Positions 21,928 to 32,568 are shown, counted from the stretch's first letter. The stretch is DNA of 64,000 nt from Bacteroidales bacterium (GCA_024401855.1 JAKSKH010000003.1:29879-93878); one strand, 5' to 3'. Numbers and translations are program-made. Notes: generated by a model not told the origin, from the sequence alone.

Positions 21928-23086
21928 GGAGGAATCTCTCAGGAGGTTTCATCCGTGGGTGTTTTCCGGGGCAATTGCTCAGATAAACGGAAATCCTTCC
22001 GAGGGAGACATTGTTTCCGTTCATGCCTCTGACGGCTCGTTCCTTGCGGCCGGACATTATCAGATAGGCTCCATTGCCGTAAGGATACTTTCCTTTGATT
22101 CGGATCCTTCAAGTCCCGGTTTCTATTACGATATGATTTCCAGGGCTTATTCGGTCCGTGAAGCCTCCGGCTTGGCCGGAAACGCGGAAACCACCTGCTT
22201 CCGTCTCGTTCACGGAGAGGGTGACGGGCTGCCGGGACTTATTATAGACTGGTATGACGGCGTTTGTGTAATGCAGGCACACAGTGTGGGGATGTTCCGT
22301 GCAAAAGGCCTGATATGCGATGCCCTGCGCAAGCTGTTCGGAGATTCTCTGAAGGCCGTTTACGACAAGAGTTCGGGAACGGCGCCGTTCAAGGCCGGTC
22401 TGAACCTTATCGACGGCTATCTGTATAAGAAGGAGGGCTTTGATTCCGGAGAACTTGAAGTGCTCGAGAATGGCAGGCGTTTCCTTGTGAACTGGGAGGA
22501 AGGACAGAAAACCGGTTTCTTCCTTGACCAGAGGGACAACAGGGCTCTTGTGGGAAAATATGCGGCCGGCAGACATGTCCTGAACCTGTTCTGCTATACC
22601 GGTGGATTCAGCATTTACGCCCTGAGCGCAGGTGCCGCTTCTGTATGTTCCGTGGATTCATCCGCCAGGGCCATGAGCCTTGTTGACAGGAACGTTGCCC
22701 TGAACAAGCTTGACAATCATACGTCCGTCTGTGACGATGCAATTGAATTCCTTGGGAAAAGCGAAGCCGGGAAATATGATCTCATAATAGTTGACCCACC
22801 TGCATTTGCCAAGCACCGCGGCGCGTTGAAGAATGCCCTGCGCGCATATCAGAGACTGAGTGCCGCGGCTATCTCAAAAGTTGCCCACGGAGGACTGGTG
22901 TTCACTTTCAGCTGCTCTCAGGTTGTGGACAAGATAAGTTTCGCGAATACGGTGTTCTCTGCCGCGGCGCAAACGGGACGCAACGTCAGGATTCTTGACA
23001 GACTCTGCCAGGGATGCGATCATCCTGTGAATATCTATCATCCTGAAGGGGAATATCTTAAAGGCCTTCTTCTATACGTTGAGTAG
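21899..23086 (+). CDS. Class I SAM-dependent rRNA methyltransferase (RlmI-like)
   Basis: 395 aa. An N-terminal PUA domain (VILKKGREESLRRFHPWVFS) is followed by a central EEHEE-like region. The Rossmann methyltransferase has motif I LNLFCYTGGFSIYALSAGA and the catalytic-type motif IVDPPAFAK. The architecture matches RlmI, which methylates a cytosine C5 in 23S rRNA. The specific site is inferred from family only. The end overlaps convergent lpxB by 15 bases. Confidence 0.9.
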   Translation: MIKVILKKGREESLRRFHPWVFSGAIAQINGNPSEGDIVSVHASDGSFLAAGHYQIGSIAVRILSFDSDPSSPGFYYDMISRAYSVREASGLAGNAETTCFRLVHGEGDGLPGLIIDWYDGVCVMQAHSVGMFRAKGLICDALRKLFGDSLKAVYDKSSGTAPFKAGLNLIDGYLYKKEGFDSGELEVLENGRRFLVNWEEGQKTGFFLDQRDNRALVGKYAAGRHVLNLFCYTGGFSIYALSAGAASVCSVDSSARAMSLVDRNVALNKLDNHTSVCDDAIEFLGKSEAGKYDLIIVDPPAFAKHRGALKNALRAYQRLSAAAISKVAHGGLVFTFSCSQVVDKISFANTVFSAAAQTGRNVRILDRLCQGCDHPVNIYHPEGEYLKGLLLYVE

Positions 23087-24196
23087 AGCATCCTTCATAG
23101 CCTTTGCAATGGCCCTTGATGCTCCTTTTCCGCCCAGTCTTTCCCTTATCTCCGCGTAATCCTCCAGCATGGCGGAACGGTATTCCCTGTCTTCCAGAAG
23201 CCTTGTGACCTCAGCCGTGACGTTGTCGGCATTGAAGTCATCCTGAATGAGCTCGCGGAAAACTCCCTTGTCCAGGCACAGATTGCCCAGGGATATGAAT
23301 TTTATGTTCCTTTGAATCCTCAGTATGCGTGTCGCTATGAAATAGGTGGCTGCGGAGGTGCTCCAGCATACGACCTGCGGAGTGCCTGTCAGGGCGGCTT
23401 CAAGTGAAGCCGTTCCGGAGTTGATGATGGCGGCGTCTGCAAATTTCAGGATATCGTAAGTCCGGTTGAACACAAGCCTGACATTTTTCCTGTTCCCTAT
23501 GTAAGGTTCATAGTCCGAGGCGCTTCTGGATGGGGCCCCGGCTATTATCATGTTGCACTGCAGTCTGTCGCACACTTCCATGCACACAGGCATCATCCGT
23601 GATATCTCCCCTTTCCTCGATCCGGGAAGCAGCGCGATATAGGGTTTGTCCGAGAGTTTTTCATACTTGTAAGTATCTATGGCATCTATCAATGGGTTTC
23701 CTTTGTATGTAAAAGGGATTCCCTTCTTTTGGAAGTACGGTATCTCGAACGGGAACACTATGAATATTCCGTCTGTATATCTGCGGAGTCTGCTGTTCCT
23801 TCCCTCGCGGGACGCCCATGTCTTCGGAGGTATGTAATAAAAGACCTTGATTCCTCTCTTGTGGCAGAATTCGGCGATTTTCATATTGAATCCCGGATAA
23901 TCGATGAGTATAACAACGTCCGGGTGCCATTCGAGAATGTCTTTTTTACAGAATCTGATATTCCCTATCAGTTTTCCAGCCTTGGCCACCACATCGCTGA
24001 ATCCCATCACCGCTCCCTCCCTGTAGTGCCTTACGAGTATGTCTTCTGTAGCGTCGGCTTTCTGTGCCGCCGCCTGCATCAGATCCCCGCCCCATATTCT
24101 GAAAACCGGGTTTTCGTCTTCTGCAATGAGTCCCTTGATCAGGTTGCTGCCGTGCAGGTCTCCGGAGGCTTCCCCCGCAATGATATAGTAACGCAT
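23072..24196 (-). CDS. lpxB: Lipid-A-disaccharide synthase
   Basis: About 374 aa. It condenses UDP-2,3-diacylglucosamine with lipid X in lipid A synthesis at the inner membrane. Diagnostic motifs are the N-terminal YYIIAGEASGDLHGSNL, PGFNMKIAEF, YIPPKTWASREGRN and INSGTASLEAAL. The frame is open further upstream, but the ATG at 24196 overlaps the surE stop by one base (TGATG) and gives the family's standard N-terminus, so it is preferred. Confidence 0.95.
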   Translation of the reverse strand: MRYYIIAGEASGDLHGSNLIKGLIAEDENPVFRIWGGDLMQAAAQKADATEDILVRHYREGAVMGFSDVVAKAGKLIGNIRFCKKDILEWHPDVVILIDYPGFNMKIAEFCHKRGIKVFYYIPPKTWASREGRNSRLRRYTDGIFIVFPFEIPYFQKKGIPFTYKGNPLIDAIDTYKYEKLSDKPYIALLPGSRKGEISRMMPVCMEVCDRLQCNMIIAGAPSRSASDYEPYIGNRKNVRLVFNRTYDILKFADAAIINSGTASLEAALTGTPQVVCWSTSAATYFIATRILRIQRNIKFISLGNLCLDKGVFRELIQDDFNADNVTAEVTRLLEDREYRSAMLEDYAEIRERLGGKGASRAIAKAMKDALLNV

Positions 24197-25038
24197 CAGA
24201 ACAGATTGTTTATTCCGCATTCTTCAAGGCGGGAGATTTCTTCGTAATCGCTTGTATCTATGTTATGGGCAACTATGCTGATGTAGCCTTCCTTCATCTT
24301 TATCTGGTCGGCCTGACTTGTATTTGCAGGGTCGTCAACCGCATCTCCCACCATCATGTAAACCTGTTCCCCCTCTTCTGTCTCCGGGAAGAAACGTATG
24401 CCCCTGTCAATGGGCTTCAAACCTTTCTTCTCAAAAATTTTCCAATCGTAATCCTGAAATTCCCTTACCCAATGGATAATGCCCTGGTGACATACACGTA
24501 TTCCCTTGACTTCCCGGATATTGATTGATGGAACGTTTATGTTATAATACACTCCCCTCTTTTTCCCATTGTATTTCAGCAGAAATTCGAAAATCCTCGG
24601 GAAGAAATTCCGCACAGTTGAGAAGTCCGCATCGTCGGAAAAGTCATTCAACGAAACCGCTATGGACATTATTCCCGCAAGGGCCGCTTCCTTCGCCGCT
24701 CCTATGGTGGCAGAATACAGTTCAGCCGTTCCGGCGTTCGAGCCGTGGTTTATTCCGCTTATCACGACGTCCGGGCAGGAATCGGTGAAAATGTTGTCTA
24801 TGGCGAATTTGACGCAGCTTGCAGGGGCATCATCGACGTACCACCAGTCGGCACCGTCAGTGCATCCAAGTCTTTTCACAGCTATGGGCTTGTATCCAAG
24901 ACCCACGGCCATGCTCATTCCTGATTGGTGGAACTTCGGGGCTACCACGGTAAGCTCTCCGTAAGGTTTCATCATCGAGACAAGTTCTTTCAGACCTTTG
25001 GCCCTGTAGCCGTCATCGTTGGTAAGCAGTATCTTCAT
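24196..25038 (-). CDS. surE: 5'/3'-nucleotidase SurE
   Basis: 280 aa. The family signature sits at the N-terminus: MKILLTNDDGYRAKGLKEL, with the Asp-Asp metal site, then SGINHGSNAGTAELYSATIGAA. It dephosphorylates nucleoside monophosphates in the cytoplasm. It is coupled directly to lpxB through a TGATG overlap. It is divergent from gap; the shared 175-base intergenic region holds promoter boxes for both. Confidence 0.95.
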   Translation of the reverse strand: MKILLTNDDGYRAKGLKELVSMMKPYGELTVVAPKFHQSGMSMAVGLGYKPIAVKRLGCTDGADWWYVDDAPASCVKFAIDNIFTDSCPDVVISGINHGSNAGTAELYSATIGAAKEAALAGIMSIAVSLNDFSDDADFSTVRNFFPRIFEFLLKYNGKKRGVYYNINVPSINIREVKGIRVCHQGIIHWVREFQDYDWKIFEKKGLKPIDRGIRFFPETEEGEQVYMMVGDAVDDPANTSQADQIKMKEGYISIVAHNIDTSDYEEISRLEECGINNLF

Positions 25039-25109
25039 ATTTTTCCTGAAGTTGTCCGGACCGGCCTGGCTTTCTTCAGGCGGGCACCGTTTAATATTCT
25101 AATTTTATA

Positions 25110-25117
25110 CAAAGATA
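25110..25117 (-). promoter_or_regulatory. -7 box of the surE-lpxB operon
   Basis: Minus-strand TATCTTTG matches TAnnTTTG, about 72 bases upstream of surE. A -33 TTTG at the right distance is not evident. Confidence 0.4.
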
Positions 25118-25118
25118 A

Positions 25119-25149
25119 TTGATTTTGACCATTATTTTTGATAAATTTG
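25119..25149 (+). promoter_or_regulatory. Promoter of gap
   Basis: TTG at 25119-25121 and TAAATTTG at 25142-25149 are separated by 20 bases and fit the Bacteroidota promoter pattern. Transcription would start near 25156, giving a leader of about 58 bases before the ATG. The leader is AT-rich, as is common for highly expressed genes in this phylum. Confidence 0.55.
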
Positions 25150-25204
25150 TGCGATTGATTGAAGGGTTGGAAAGAACAACAAAGTGTTTAACTTATTATA
25201 ATAA

Positions 25205-26212
<1,008 letters not shown>

Positions 26213-26231
26213 TCCAAACCGTCCATACAAT

Positions 26232-26263
26232 AAAGAATCCGGCCCATCAGGACCGGATTCTTT
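26232..26263. terminator. Bidirectional intrinsic terminator between gap and nagB
   Basis: Perfect 11-base inverted repeat AAAGAATCCGG / CCGGATTCTTT with a 10-base loop. It lies between two convergent genes and is T-rich on both flanks. Confidence 0.85.
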
Positions 26264-26285
26264 CGTTTTTGTTCAGCTTGGTCTT

Positions 26286-28220
26286 CTACTGCAATTTGAC
26301 AAAGACCTCGATTGCCTGATACTCCGCCATACCAAGGGCGTCATACTGGTTTGCCGTACTCTGGGTCCTGTCTTCAGCCCTCTGCCAGAATTCACGGGGA
26401 TCGTCTCCAGGGAACGGAACTATATCCTTCTGTGAGAGGTGATGATAAATTGCATATCTTTTTTCAACGACTTCTTCCGGGCTCAGAGGAATGGCCATGT
26501 CAACTCTTCCAAGTTCCCACTCCATCCATGCTCCGCGATAAAGCCAGACATTGCATTCTGAAGCCCATTCTGCGCCTTCCTCCTTCAGTTGCTCAAGCGC
26601 TTCCAAAGCCGCTTCAGTACAAACACGGTGTGTTCCATGGGGATCTGCAAGGTCTCCGGCCATGTAAATCTGGTCAGGAGCCACTTCCGCCATCAGTTTC
26701 TTAATAATATCAACGTCCACCTGGGAGCAGGGCAGCTTTGTTACACCTCCGGATTCGTAGAAAGGAAGATTGAGGAAATGAACGTTGTTCTTGGTGTCCA
26801 GTCCGAAACTTCTGACGGCTCCCTTTGCTTCGGAGCGGCGGATTGCCGCCTTGATTGCAAGAAGTTCCCTGGGCTCCGGTTCTCCCGGCACCTTGCTCTC
26901 TATCAGCTTCCTGACGTTACCGAACTGATTTTCGAAACCAAGTTCAAAGGCTGCATCCATATGCTGGAGGACAACGTCATCGTGTACGGCCACATCTCCT
27001 GAAGTTTCATAGGCAATGTGCACATTGTGCCCCTGGTGAACCAGGCGGATGAATGTTCCTCCCATTGAAATGACATCATCATCGGGGTGAGGTGAGAAAA
27101 TGAGTACTTTCTTCGGGAATGGAGAAGAAGGAACGGGTCTTGTGCTGTCATCTGCGTTCGGCTTTCCTCCCGGCCATCCTGTAATGGTATGCTGGAGGTC
27201 GTTGAAGACATCAATGTTTATCTTGTCGAAAGGACCGTAAAGGTCGAGCAGTTCCTCAAGCGAATTTTCCAAATAGTCACTGTTCGTGAGCTTCAGTATG
27301 GGTTTTCCGACCTTCTGGCAGAGCCATATGACAGCCTTTCTGCGGAATTTGGGTGTCCATTCGCACGGACCTATGCACCACGGGGCCACCAGCCTTGTAA
27401 GAAGACTCGCCGCTGTTTCGTCAACGTACATGCTGATATTGTCGTGCCTCTGGAAATACGATGCCGGACAGGATGAGGAGACATCATCTTCGACTATATT
27501 CTTCACAACTTCTGTCTTCCCTTCTCCGAATGCCATCAGGATTATTCTTGATGCGGTCATCATTGTGCTGATTCCCAGTGTAATGGCCATGGTTGGAGTG
27601 TCCGAAATCATTCCGTTGAAATTCTTTGCCTGACGCTTTCTGGAGGCATAGGAAAGGAGTACCGTACGTGTCCGGCTCAGTTCCGACGATCCCGCTTCAT
27701 TAAAGCCGACCTGACCGTTCTCTCCAACCCCTATTACCAGAAGGTCCATATTTCTTGCCTTTTTGTCGAATTTGTCGCAATAGGCATTTATCTGGTCATT
27801 GGGTATTGTTGCGTCGGGGATATGTATATTTTCTTCCTTGATGTCGATAAGGTTCAGAAATTCGGAATGAAGCCTGTAATTGCGGCTTTGCATTTCCGAT
27901 TTGTGGACGGGATAGTATTCATCTATCGAGAATACTTCAACGTCCTTGAAAGACACTTCGCCGTTCTTGTATCTGCCGGCGAGAATGCGGTAAAGGGATG
28001 CAGGAGTCTTGCCGGTTGTGAGACCGAGTTTGAACGGTCTGCCGGCGGCAGCTGCATCGAATTTCCTGATTTCTTCGATAATAACATCGGCAACCGCCCC
28101 GCAGGCGTTTGTCTCAAGGTCGAAGATGTTGGTAACAATCTTTTCGTGGCCGTGAAGAATTCCGCTTGGGATATTCTTTTCAATGATGCCACCATCCTTG
28201 GGAAGAGTAAAATGTCTCAT
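26286..28220 (-). CDS. nagB: Glucosamine-6-phosphate deaminase fused to a PIG-L deacetylase domain
   Basis: 644 aa with two enzymatic domains. Residues ~25-280 are NagB-like (FKLGLTTGKTPASLYR, FSIDEYYP with Asp100, GVGENGQVGFNEAG at 165-178). From ~370 a PIG-L/LmbE N-deacetylase domain begins with the metal motif SPHPDDD (378-381) and later DPHGTHR. This suggests coupled deacetylation and deamination in amino-sugar use, as in the large NagB proteins of Bacteroides. The usual NGH of NagB reads NGQ here. It overlaps yggS by four bases (ATGA). Confidence 0.87.
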   Translation of the reverse strand: MRHFTLPKDGGIIEKNIPSGILHGHEKIVTNIFDLETNACGAVADVIIEEIRKFDAAAAGRPFKLGLTTGKTPASLYRILAGRYKNGEVSFKDVEVFSIDEYYPVHKSEMQSRNYRLHSEFLNLIDIKEENIHIPDATIPNDQINAYCDKFDKKARNMDLLVIGVGENGQVGFNEAGSSELSRTRTVLLSYASRKRQAKNFNGMISDTPTMAITLGISTMMTASRIILMAFGEGKTEVVKNIVEDDVSSSCPASYFQRHDNISMYVDETAASLLTRLVAPWCIGPCEWTPKFRRKAVIWLCQKVGKPILKLTNSDYLENSLEELLDLYGPFDKINIDVFNDLQHTITGWPGGKPNADDSTRPVPSSPFPKKVLIFSPHPDDDVISMGGTFIRLVHQGHNVHIAYETSGDVAVHDDVVLQHMDAAFELGFENQFGNVRKLIESKVPGEPEPRELLAIKAAIRRSEAKGAVRSFGLDTKNNVHFLNLPFYESGGVTKLPCSQVDVDIIKKLMAEVAPDQIYMAGDLADPHGTHRVCTEAALEALEQLKEEGAEWASECNVWLYRGAWMEWELGRVDMAIPLSPEEVVEKRYAIYHHLSQKDIVPFPGDDPREFWQRAEDRTQSTANQYDALGMAEYQAIEVFVKLQ

Positions 28221-28879
28221 TTGCTATAATTTCTTTCACCGAATATTGCTGTTCCTATGCGGACCATTGTCGCATTGTGCCTTATTGCAGTCCGCCAGTC
28301 TCCTGACATGCCGATAGACAGTTCCTTGAATTCCTCCATTTCCGGGAACAGATCCCTGAGATACTCGAAAAAGGAACTGATCCTGCGGAAATCGGTTTCA
28401 ACGGTTTCTTCGTCATCCGTGTTTGTGGCCATGCCCATCAATCCGCATATCCGCACATTTGCGAATTTCCGGGAATCGAACATGATGTCCAGGATTTCTT
28501 CTTCGTAAAATCCCTGCTTCGTTTCTTCCGACGCAATATGCATCTCAAGAAGTATATTCACCGTCCTGCCGTTCTCTTTCCCCCATTTGTCTATTTCCTG
28601 AATAAGATGTAGGCTGTCTACAGAATGGATAAGCCCGGCGTAAGGGAGAACCATCTTCAGTTTGTTTGTTTGAAGATGCCCTATGAAATGCCACTGGATA
28701 TCGTCCGGCAGGTTTCTGACTTTTTTCTCGAATTCCTGGGGGCGTGATTCTGCAAATATCCTCTGACCTGCTTCATACGCCTCGGAAATTTCTTCCTCAC
28801 TATGGTATTTAGAAACAGCCACCAACTTGACCGTTGGTGGCAATTCCTGCATTAAGTTTGTCAGATTATTCTTAATCAT
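28217..28879 (-). CDS. YggS family PLP homeostasis protein
   Basis: 220 aa. Fold-type III PLP-binding protein (YggS/PLPBP) that buffers pyridoxal phosphate and has no known catalysis. The PLP lysine lies in VKLVAVSKYHSEEEI. Downstream are the conserved WHFIGHLQTNK, LMGMAT and ELSIGMSGDWRTAI segments. The start overlaps the yidC stop by one base, and its end overlaps the nagB start by four, so DUF349-yidC-yggS-nagB read as one operon. Confidence 0.94.
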   Translation of the reverse strand: MIKNNLTNLMQELPPTVKLVAVSKYHSEEEISEAYEAGQRIFAESRPQEFEKKVRNLPDDIQWHFIGHLQTNKLKMVLPYAGLIHSVDSLHLIQEIDKWGKENGRTVNILLEMHIASEETKQGFYEEEILDIMFDSRKFANVRICGLMGMATNTDDEETVETDFRRISSFFEYLRDLFPEMEEFKELSIGMSGDWRTAIRHNATMVRIGTAIFGERNYSK

Positions 28880-30747
28880 CAGCGGCGTTTCTTCTGCTGG
28901 GCCTTCAACTGCTGTTCCTGCATCTTCTGTGCCGCTTCAAGTCTCTGCTGCCATTTGCTCTTCGGAAGCGGTTTGCCTTCAGAAGCCTTTACCCTTGCCA
29001 GTATCTCATCCGGATTGACGAACCATTTCCTGATTATCCAGTTCTGTACTATCGAGTAAAGCTGGGAAAGCAGATAATAGTAACTCAATGCCGCAGACAC
29101 GCTGTTGCAGATGAAGAACATCATGACAGGCATCATATACAGGCTCATGAACTTCATGGATGCCGCGTTGGGATCGTTAGCCGTGGGCTGGTTTGCCATT
29201 GTCATCTTGGAATACAGCCACATCGTGACAGCCATGAGGAGCGCGAACAGGGAGAGGTGGTCTCCGAGAATGGGGATTCTCCTGCCGTAGTCCAGGATGG
29301 AATCGTAGGCCGAAAGGTCATGACACCAAAGGAAGGGTTGCTGACGCAGTTCTATGGATGCAGGGAAGAAACGGAACATCGCCCACAGAATAGGCAGGGT
29401 GATAAGCATGGGAAGGCATCCTCCCATGGGGCTGACGTTGGCTCTCTTGTAGAGGTCCATCGTGGCCTGTTGCTTTTTCATTGCATCCTCCTGTTTGGGA
29501 TACCTGGCGTTTATCTTTTCAATTTCCGGCTTGAGCGCGGCCATCTTGGCGGATGACAGGAAAGACTTGTTCGTGAAAGGAAGGACGACAGTCTTTATCA
29601 CAAGCGTCATCAGGAGGATTATGAGTCCGAAATTGTCAATGAACTTGTGGAAGAAGTTGAAAAGAGGGATAATGACATACTGAGTGAACCATCCCACAAG
29701 CCATCCTCCCAGAGGAATGATCTTCTCGTATTTGTTGTCGAAACTCTTCAGAGTCTGGAAATGGTTGGGTCCGAAATAGAATTCAAATGGAATCTGAACG
29801 TCCGACCCGTTCTTGAAATCACAGCGCATCTTGGCACTGCAGGCCATAAGATTGCGTTCAGGGTCATCCTGAGCCATGAAGTTTATGCTCAACTCGCCTG
29901 AAGCGAACTCCTGCGGTGCACGGAGTATTGCGGAGAAGAACTGCTGCTGGAATGCGAACCAGCTCAATTTCGAGTCTATACGCTTCTTGGAATTGCGGCC
30001 CCTGCCCATTTCGACAGGTTTTTTGTCGCCGTTGAAATAATAGTCGAGCTTGGAGTACTGGCTTTCGTTCTTGTAGCCTTTCTCCATGCGTGGAATCACA
30101 ACATCGTAATCGAGGTCGAATACGCTCACGTTACGAGGAATTACATTGTCGAGTCCTACGAAGGAAAGGAGGTTGTCAACGCTGTAGCTTCCGGGACGAA
30201 GGATGTATTTCTGCTCGATGTATCCACCTCCATCGAAGGGAAGGCGCATCACGAGGGTGCTGTCGGTATGTTCGGCGACGCGGAAATTGAAGTTCCTGGT
30301 TTCTATGTATTCCCCTGTGTAGATGCTGAGAGAATATTCGCAGCCGCCCGGTTTGTAAATGTAAAGAGCCGTGCTGTCGTAATTGAAATAATTCTTTACA
30401 AGCACGGAATACGGCTTTGCTCCCTTTGTATTGAATTCCACCTTTATCAGGTCGTTTTCGAGGGCTACTATACTCGATTCCTCCCTGTATGCCGAATCGA
30501 GAAGAGCATCCTTGAATATTGCGGTCTGTTTCAGGACGTTCACGCTGTCCGTCGCATACTCCCCTGCCGCTTCGGCGGCATTGTCAGCAACGGCGGGAGC
30601 CTCGCGTACGAGACTTTCAACCATTGCGATGGAATCAAGTTTTGCCTGGACTTCCGCCTGTTTGCGAGCCTGTTTGGACTGATAGAAGGTGAATCCGAAG
30701 AAAATAGCGATAATGAGGACAAAACCTATTACAGAATTCTTGTCCAT
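28879..30747 (-). CDS. yidC: Membrane protein insertase YidC
   Basis: 622 aa. An N-terminal transmembrane helix (FVLIIAIFFGFTFY) precedes a large periplasmic domain. The conserved insertase core has about five membrane helices (LIILLMTLVIKTVVLPFT, GCLPMLITLPILWAMFRF). It ends in a basic, Gln-rich tail (QMQEQQLKAQQKKRR) that may contact ribosomes. It inserts inner-membrane proteins alone or with Sec. The start overlaps the DUF349 gene stop by one base. Confidence 0.96.
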   Translation of the reverse strand: MDKNSVIGFVLIIAIFFGFTFYQSKQARKQAEVQAKLDSIAMVESLVREAPAVADNAAEAAGEYATDSVNVLKQTAIFKDALLDSAYREESSIVALENDLIKVEFNTKGAKPYSVLVKNYFNYDSTALYIYKPGGCEYSLSIYTGEYIETRNFNFRVAEHTDSTLVMRLPFDGGGYIEQKYILRPGSYSVDNLLSFVGLDNVIPRNVSVFDLDYDVVIPRMEKGYKNESQYSKLDYYFNGDKKPVEMGRGRNSKKRIDSKLSWFAFQQQFFSAILRAPQEFASGELSINFMAQDDPERNLMACSAKMRCDFKNGSDVQIPFEFYFGPNHFQTLKSFDNKYEKIIPLGGWLVGWFTQYVIIPLFNFFHKFIDNFGLIILLMTLVIKTVVLPFTNKSFLSSAKMAALKPEIEKINARYPKQEDAMKKQQATMDLYKRANVSPMGGCLPMLITLPILWAMFRFFPASIELRQQPFLWCHDLSAYDSILDYGRRIPILGDHLSLFALLMAVTMWLYSKMTMANQPTANDPNAASMKFMSLYMMPVMMFFICNSVSAALSYYYLLSQLYSIVQNWIIRKWFVNPDEILARVKASEGKPLPKSKWQQRLEAAQKMQEQQLKAQQKKRR

Positions 30748-32483
30748 TACTGCTCGCCCTCCTCTGCCTGGCGGATTTTCTCTTCAAGAGTCTTAAGCTC
30801 TGCCTTGGCCTGTTCAATCCTCTCCTTCATCTGCTGAATCAGCGGTTCGCTGTTCTTGGAGGTGGAGAAGAAACCTATATTGTTTTCATAAGTTGTAACA
30901 TCCTGCTGAAGAGCGCGGTATTTCTCCATCAAAGTGTCCTTGAGGCTGCGGGGTGCTGAACTGCCGTTCCTGGCTCCCCTGTTCTGTGAGAAGAACGGGA
31001 ATTTCTCCTGCATCGCCTCCTTGAAAGCTTTGGCGATATTGTCCTTCTCCTTGAATGGAACGTGTCCTATGGCCTGCCAGCGCTCGTTGAATGAACGCAT
31101 TGCCTCGGCCTTCTTCCCCTCATCTTCGCAATTCTCGAAACCGAGTATTTCGTCTATGAGTTTCTTCTTTGCCTTAAGGTTGCCGTAGAAATCGTTCTCA
31201 GGGGTGGAATTGGCATCCCTGTTGGCGAAGAACTCATCGCATGCCCCACGGAACTTCTTCCAGAGCTGTTCTGATTTCTTGCGGGGAACGGGTCCTATTT
31301 CCTTCCACCTTTTCTGGAGGGAGATGAAGAGGTCCGTGGCCTTTTTCCAGTCGGTGCTGAGCTTGAGCTCCTCGGCCTGTCTGATGAGGTCCAGCTTCTT
31401 TTCAAGGTTCTCGTTCATGTTGTCCTTGAATTCCGTATAGAAATCACGCTTGCGGGCATAGAAACTGTCACAGGCGGCGCGGAAACGGTCATATATCTTC
31501 TGATTCTCCTTCTTTGTGGCGAAACCGATCTTGCGCCACTCCGCCTGGAGCTCCTCTATCTGTTTGGAAAGGGTGTTCCACTCTCCGGAGGACTTCACTT
31601 CCTTGCCGACAATTTCCTCGAGTCTTTCGCACAGGGTGGTCTTTGCTGCGAGGTTGTCTTCCTGCTGGCCCTTGAGCTCCTCGAAATGGGCCTGATATTT
31701 CTTGTTGATCACGGCTGTGGCGGCCTTGAAACGGTTCCATATGTCGTCCCGGTACTCCTTTGCAACAGGACCGAATTCCTTCCACTGCTCGTGAAGTTTC
31801 TGAAGTTCATGGAAAGCGTTGACCACGTTCTCGTTCTCGGCAAGCTTCTCGGCGGCTGCGCAGAAGGCTTCCTTGGCCTCCAGGTTCTTCTTGAAATCAA
31901 GGTCCCTCAAATCGCGGTTGATCTTGACCATGTCATAGAATTTCTCCACGTAGAACTGGTATGTGTCGTTGATGTTCCTGAAAGCGGTTGCGGGCACCGG
32001 TCCGGCCTCCCTCCAGCGGTTCTGGATTTCACGGAATGCGGGGAACTGGGCGCTGACGTCGTCCTGTCCTTCGACAATGGCCTTCAGTTCCTCTATGATT
32101 GCTTCCTTCTTCTTGAGATTCTCCTCCCTCTGGGCTTCCTGCTGCTTGTTGAAATCTGAGCGCTCCTTCTTGTAGTCTGCGTAGAGAGCCTTGAAATTCT
32201 GCTCTACCGCCTCGAAGGGATTGTTTGTTCCGGCTTCCGTGTCATCCACGTTGTTCTCGCCCTTCAGCTTCAGCAGAAGCTTGTAGAAAGCCGATTTGAT
32301 TGATTCGGCTTCCTTGGAACGGGACATCCTGTCTGCGCTCTCCTTGAGGTTCTGGAATAATTCTGAAAGTTCTGCAAGGGATTTGTCTGCATAATTGACT
32401 ACCTCGGCGGCCACTTCCCGGGCTGTTTCTTCTACGTCTGAAGTGATGTTCTTAATCGCTTCAGGAATGTTCTTTTCGCTCAT
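30747..32483 (-). CDS. DUF349 domain-containing protein
   Basis: 578 aa, highly charged and predicted mostly alpha-helical or coiled coil. Several tandem DUF349 repeats are recognisable by recurring W-x-x-x-G segments: IQNRWREAGPVP, LHEQWKEFGPVA, LQAEWRKIGFAT, LQKRWKEIGPVP, FNERWQAIGHVP. The open frame extends further upstream into the trmD region, but the ATG at 32483 (MSEKNIPEAIKN) is the natural start. Cytoplasmic; molecular function not established. First gene of the yidC operon. Confidence 0.9.
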   Translation of the reverse strand: MSEKNIPEAIKNITSDVEETAREVAAEVVNYADKSLAELSELFQNLKESADRMSRSKEAESIKSAFYKLLLKLKGENNVDDTEAGTNNPFEAVEQNFKALYADYKKERSDFNKQQEAQREENLKKKEAIIEELKAIVEGQDDVSAQFPAFREIQNRWREAGPVPATAFRNINDTYQFYVEKFYDMVKINRDLRDLDFKKNLEAKEAFCAAAEKLAENENVVNAFHELQKLHEQWKEFGPVAKEYRDDIWNRFKAATAVINKKYQAHFEELKGQQEDNLAAKTTLCERLEEIVGKEVKSSGEWNTLSKQIEELQAEWRKIGFATKKENQKIYDRFRAACDSFYARKRDFYTEFKDNMNENLEKKLDLIRQAEELKLSTDWKKATDLFISLQKRWKEIGPVPRKKSEQLWKKFRGACDEFFANRDANSTPENDFYGNLKAKKKLIDEILGFENCEDEGKKAEAMRSFNERWQAIGHVPFKEKDNIAKAFKEAMQEKFPFFSQNRGARNGSSAPRSLKDTLMEKYRALQQDVTTYENNIGFFSTSKNSEPLIQQMKERIEQAKAELKTLEEKIRQAEEGEQ

Positions 32484-32512
32484 TTTATAAGAGTTATGAT
32501 AGTTGTATTTGG

Positions 32513-32520
32513 CAAATATA
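32513..32520 (-). promoter_or_regulatory. -7 box of the DUF349-yidC-yggS-nagB operon
   Basis: Minus-strand TATATTTG matches TAnnTTTG, 30 bases upstream of the DUF349 start. No clear -33 was found. Confidence 0.4.
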
Positions 32521-32541
32521 CATATTTTGCAAGAAAATCGG

Positions 32542-32549
32542 TAATTTTG
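32542..32549 (+). promoter_or_regulatory. -7 box of trmD
   Basis: TAATTTTG matches TAnnTTTG, 20 bases before the trmD start. It is divergent to the DUF349 box. The -33 is unclear. Confidence 0.4.
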
Positions 32550-32568
32550 CGGCGGATAAAATAATGAT

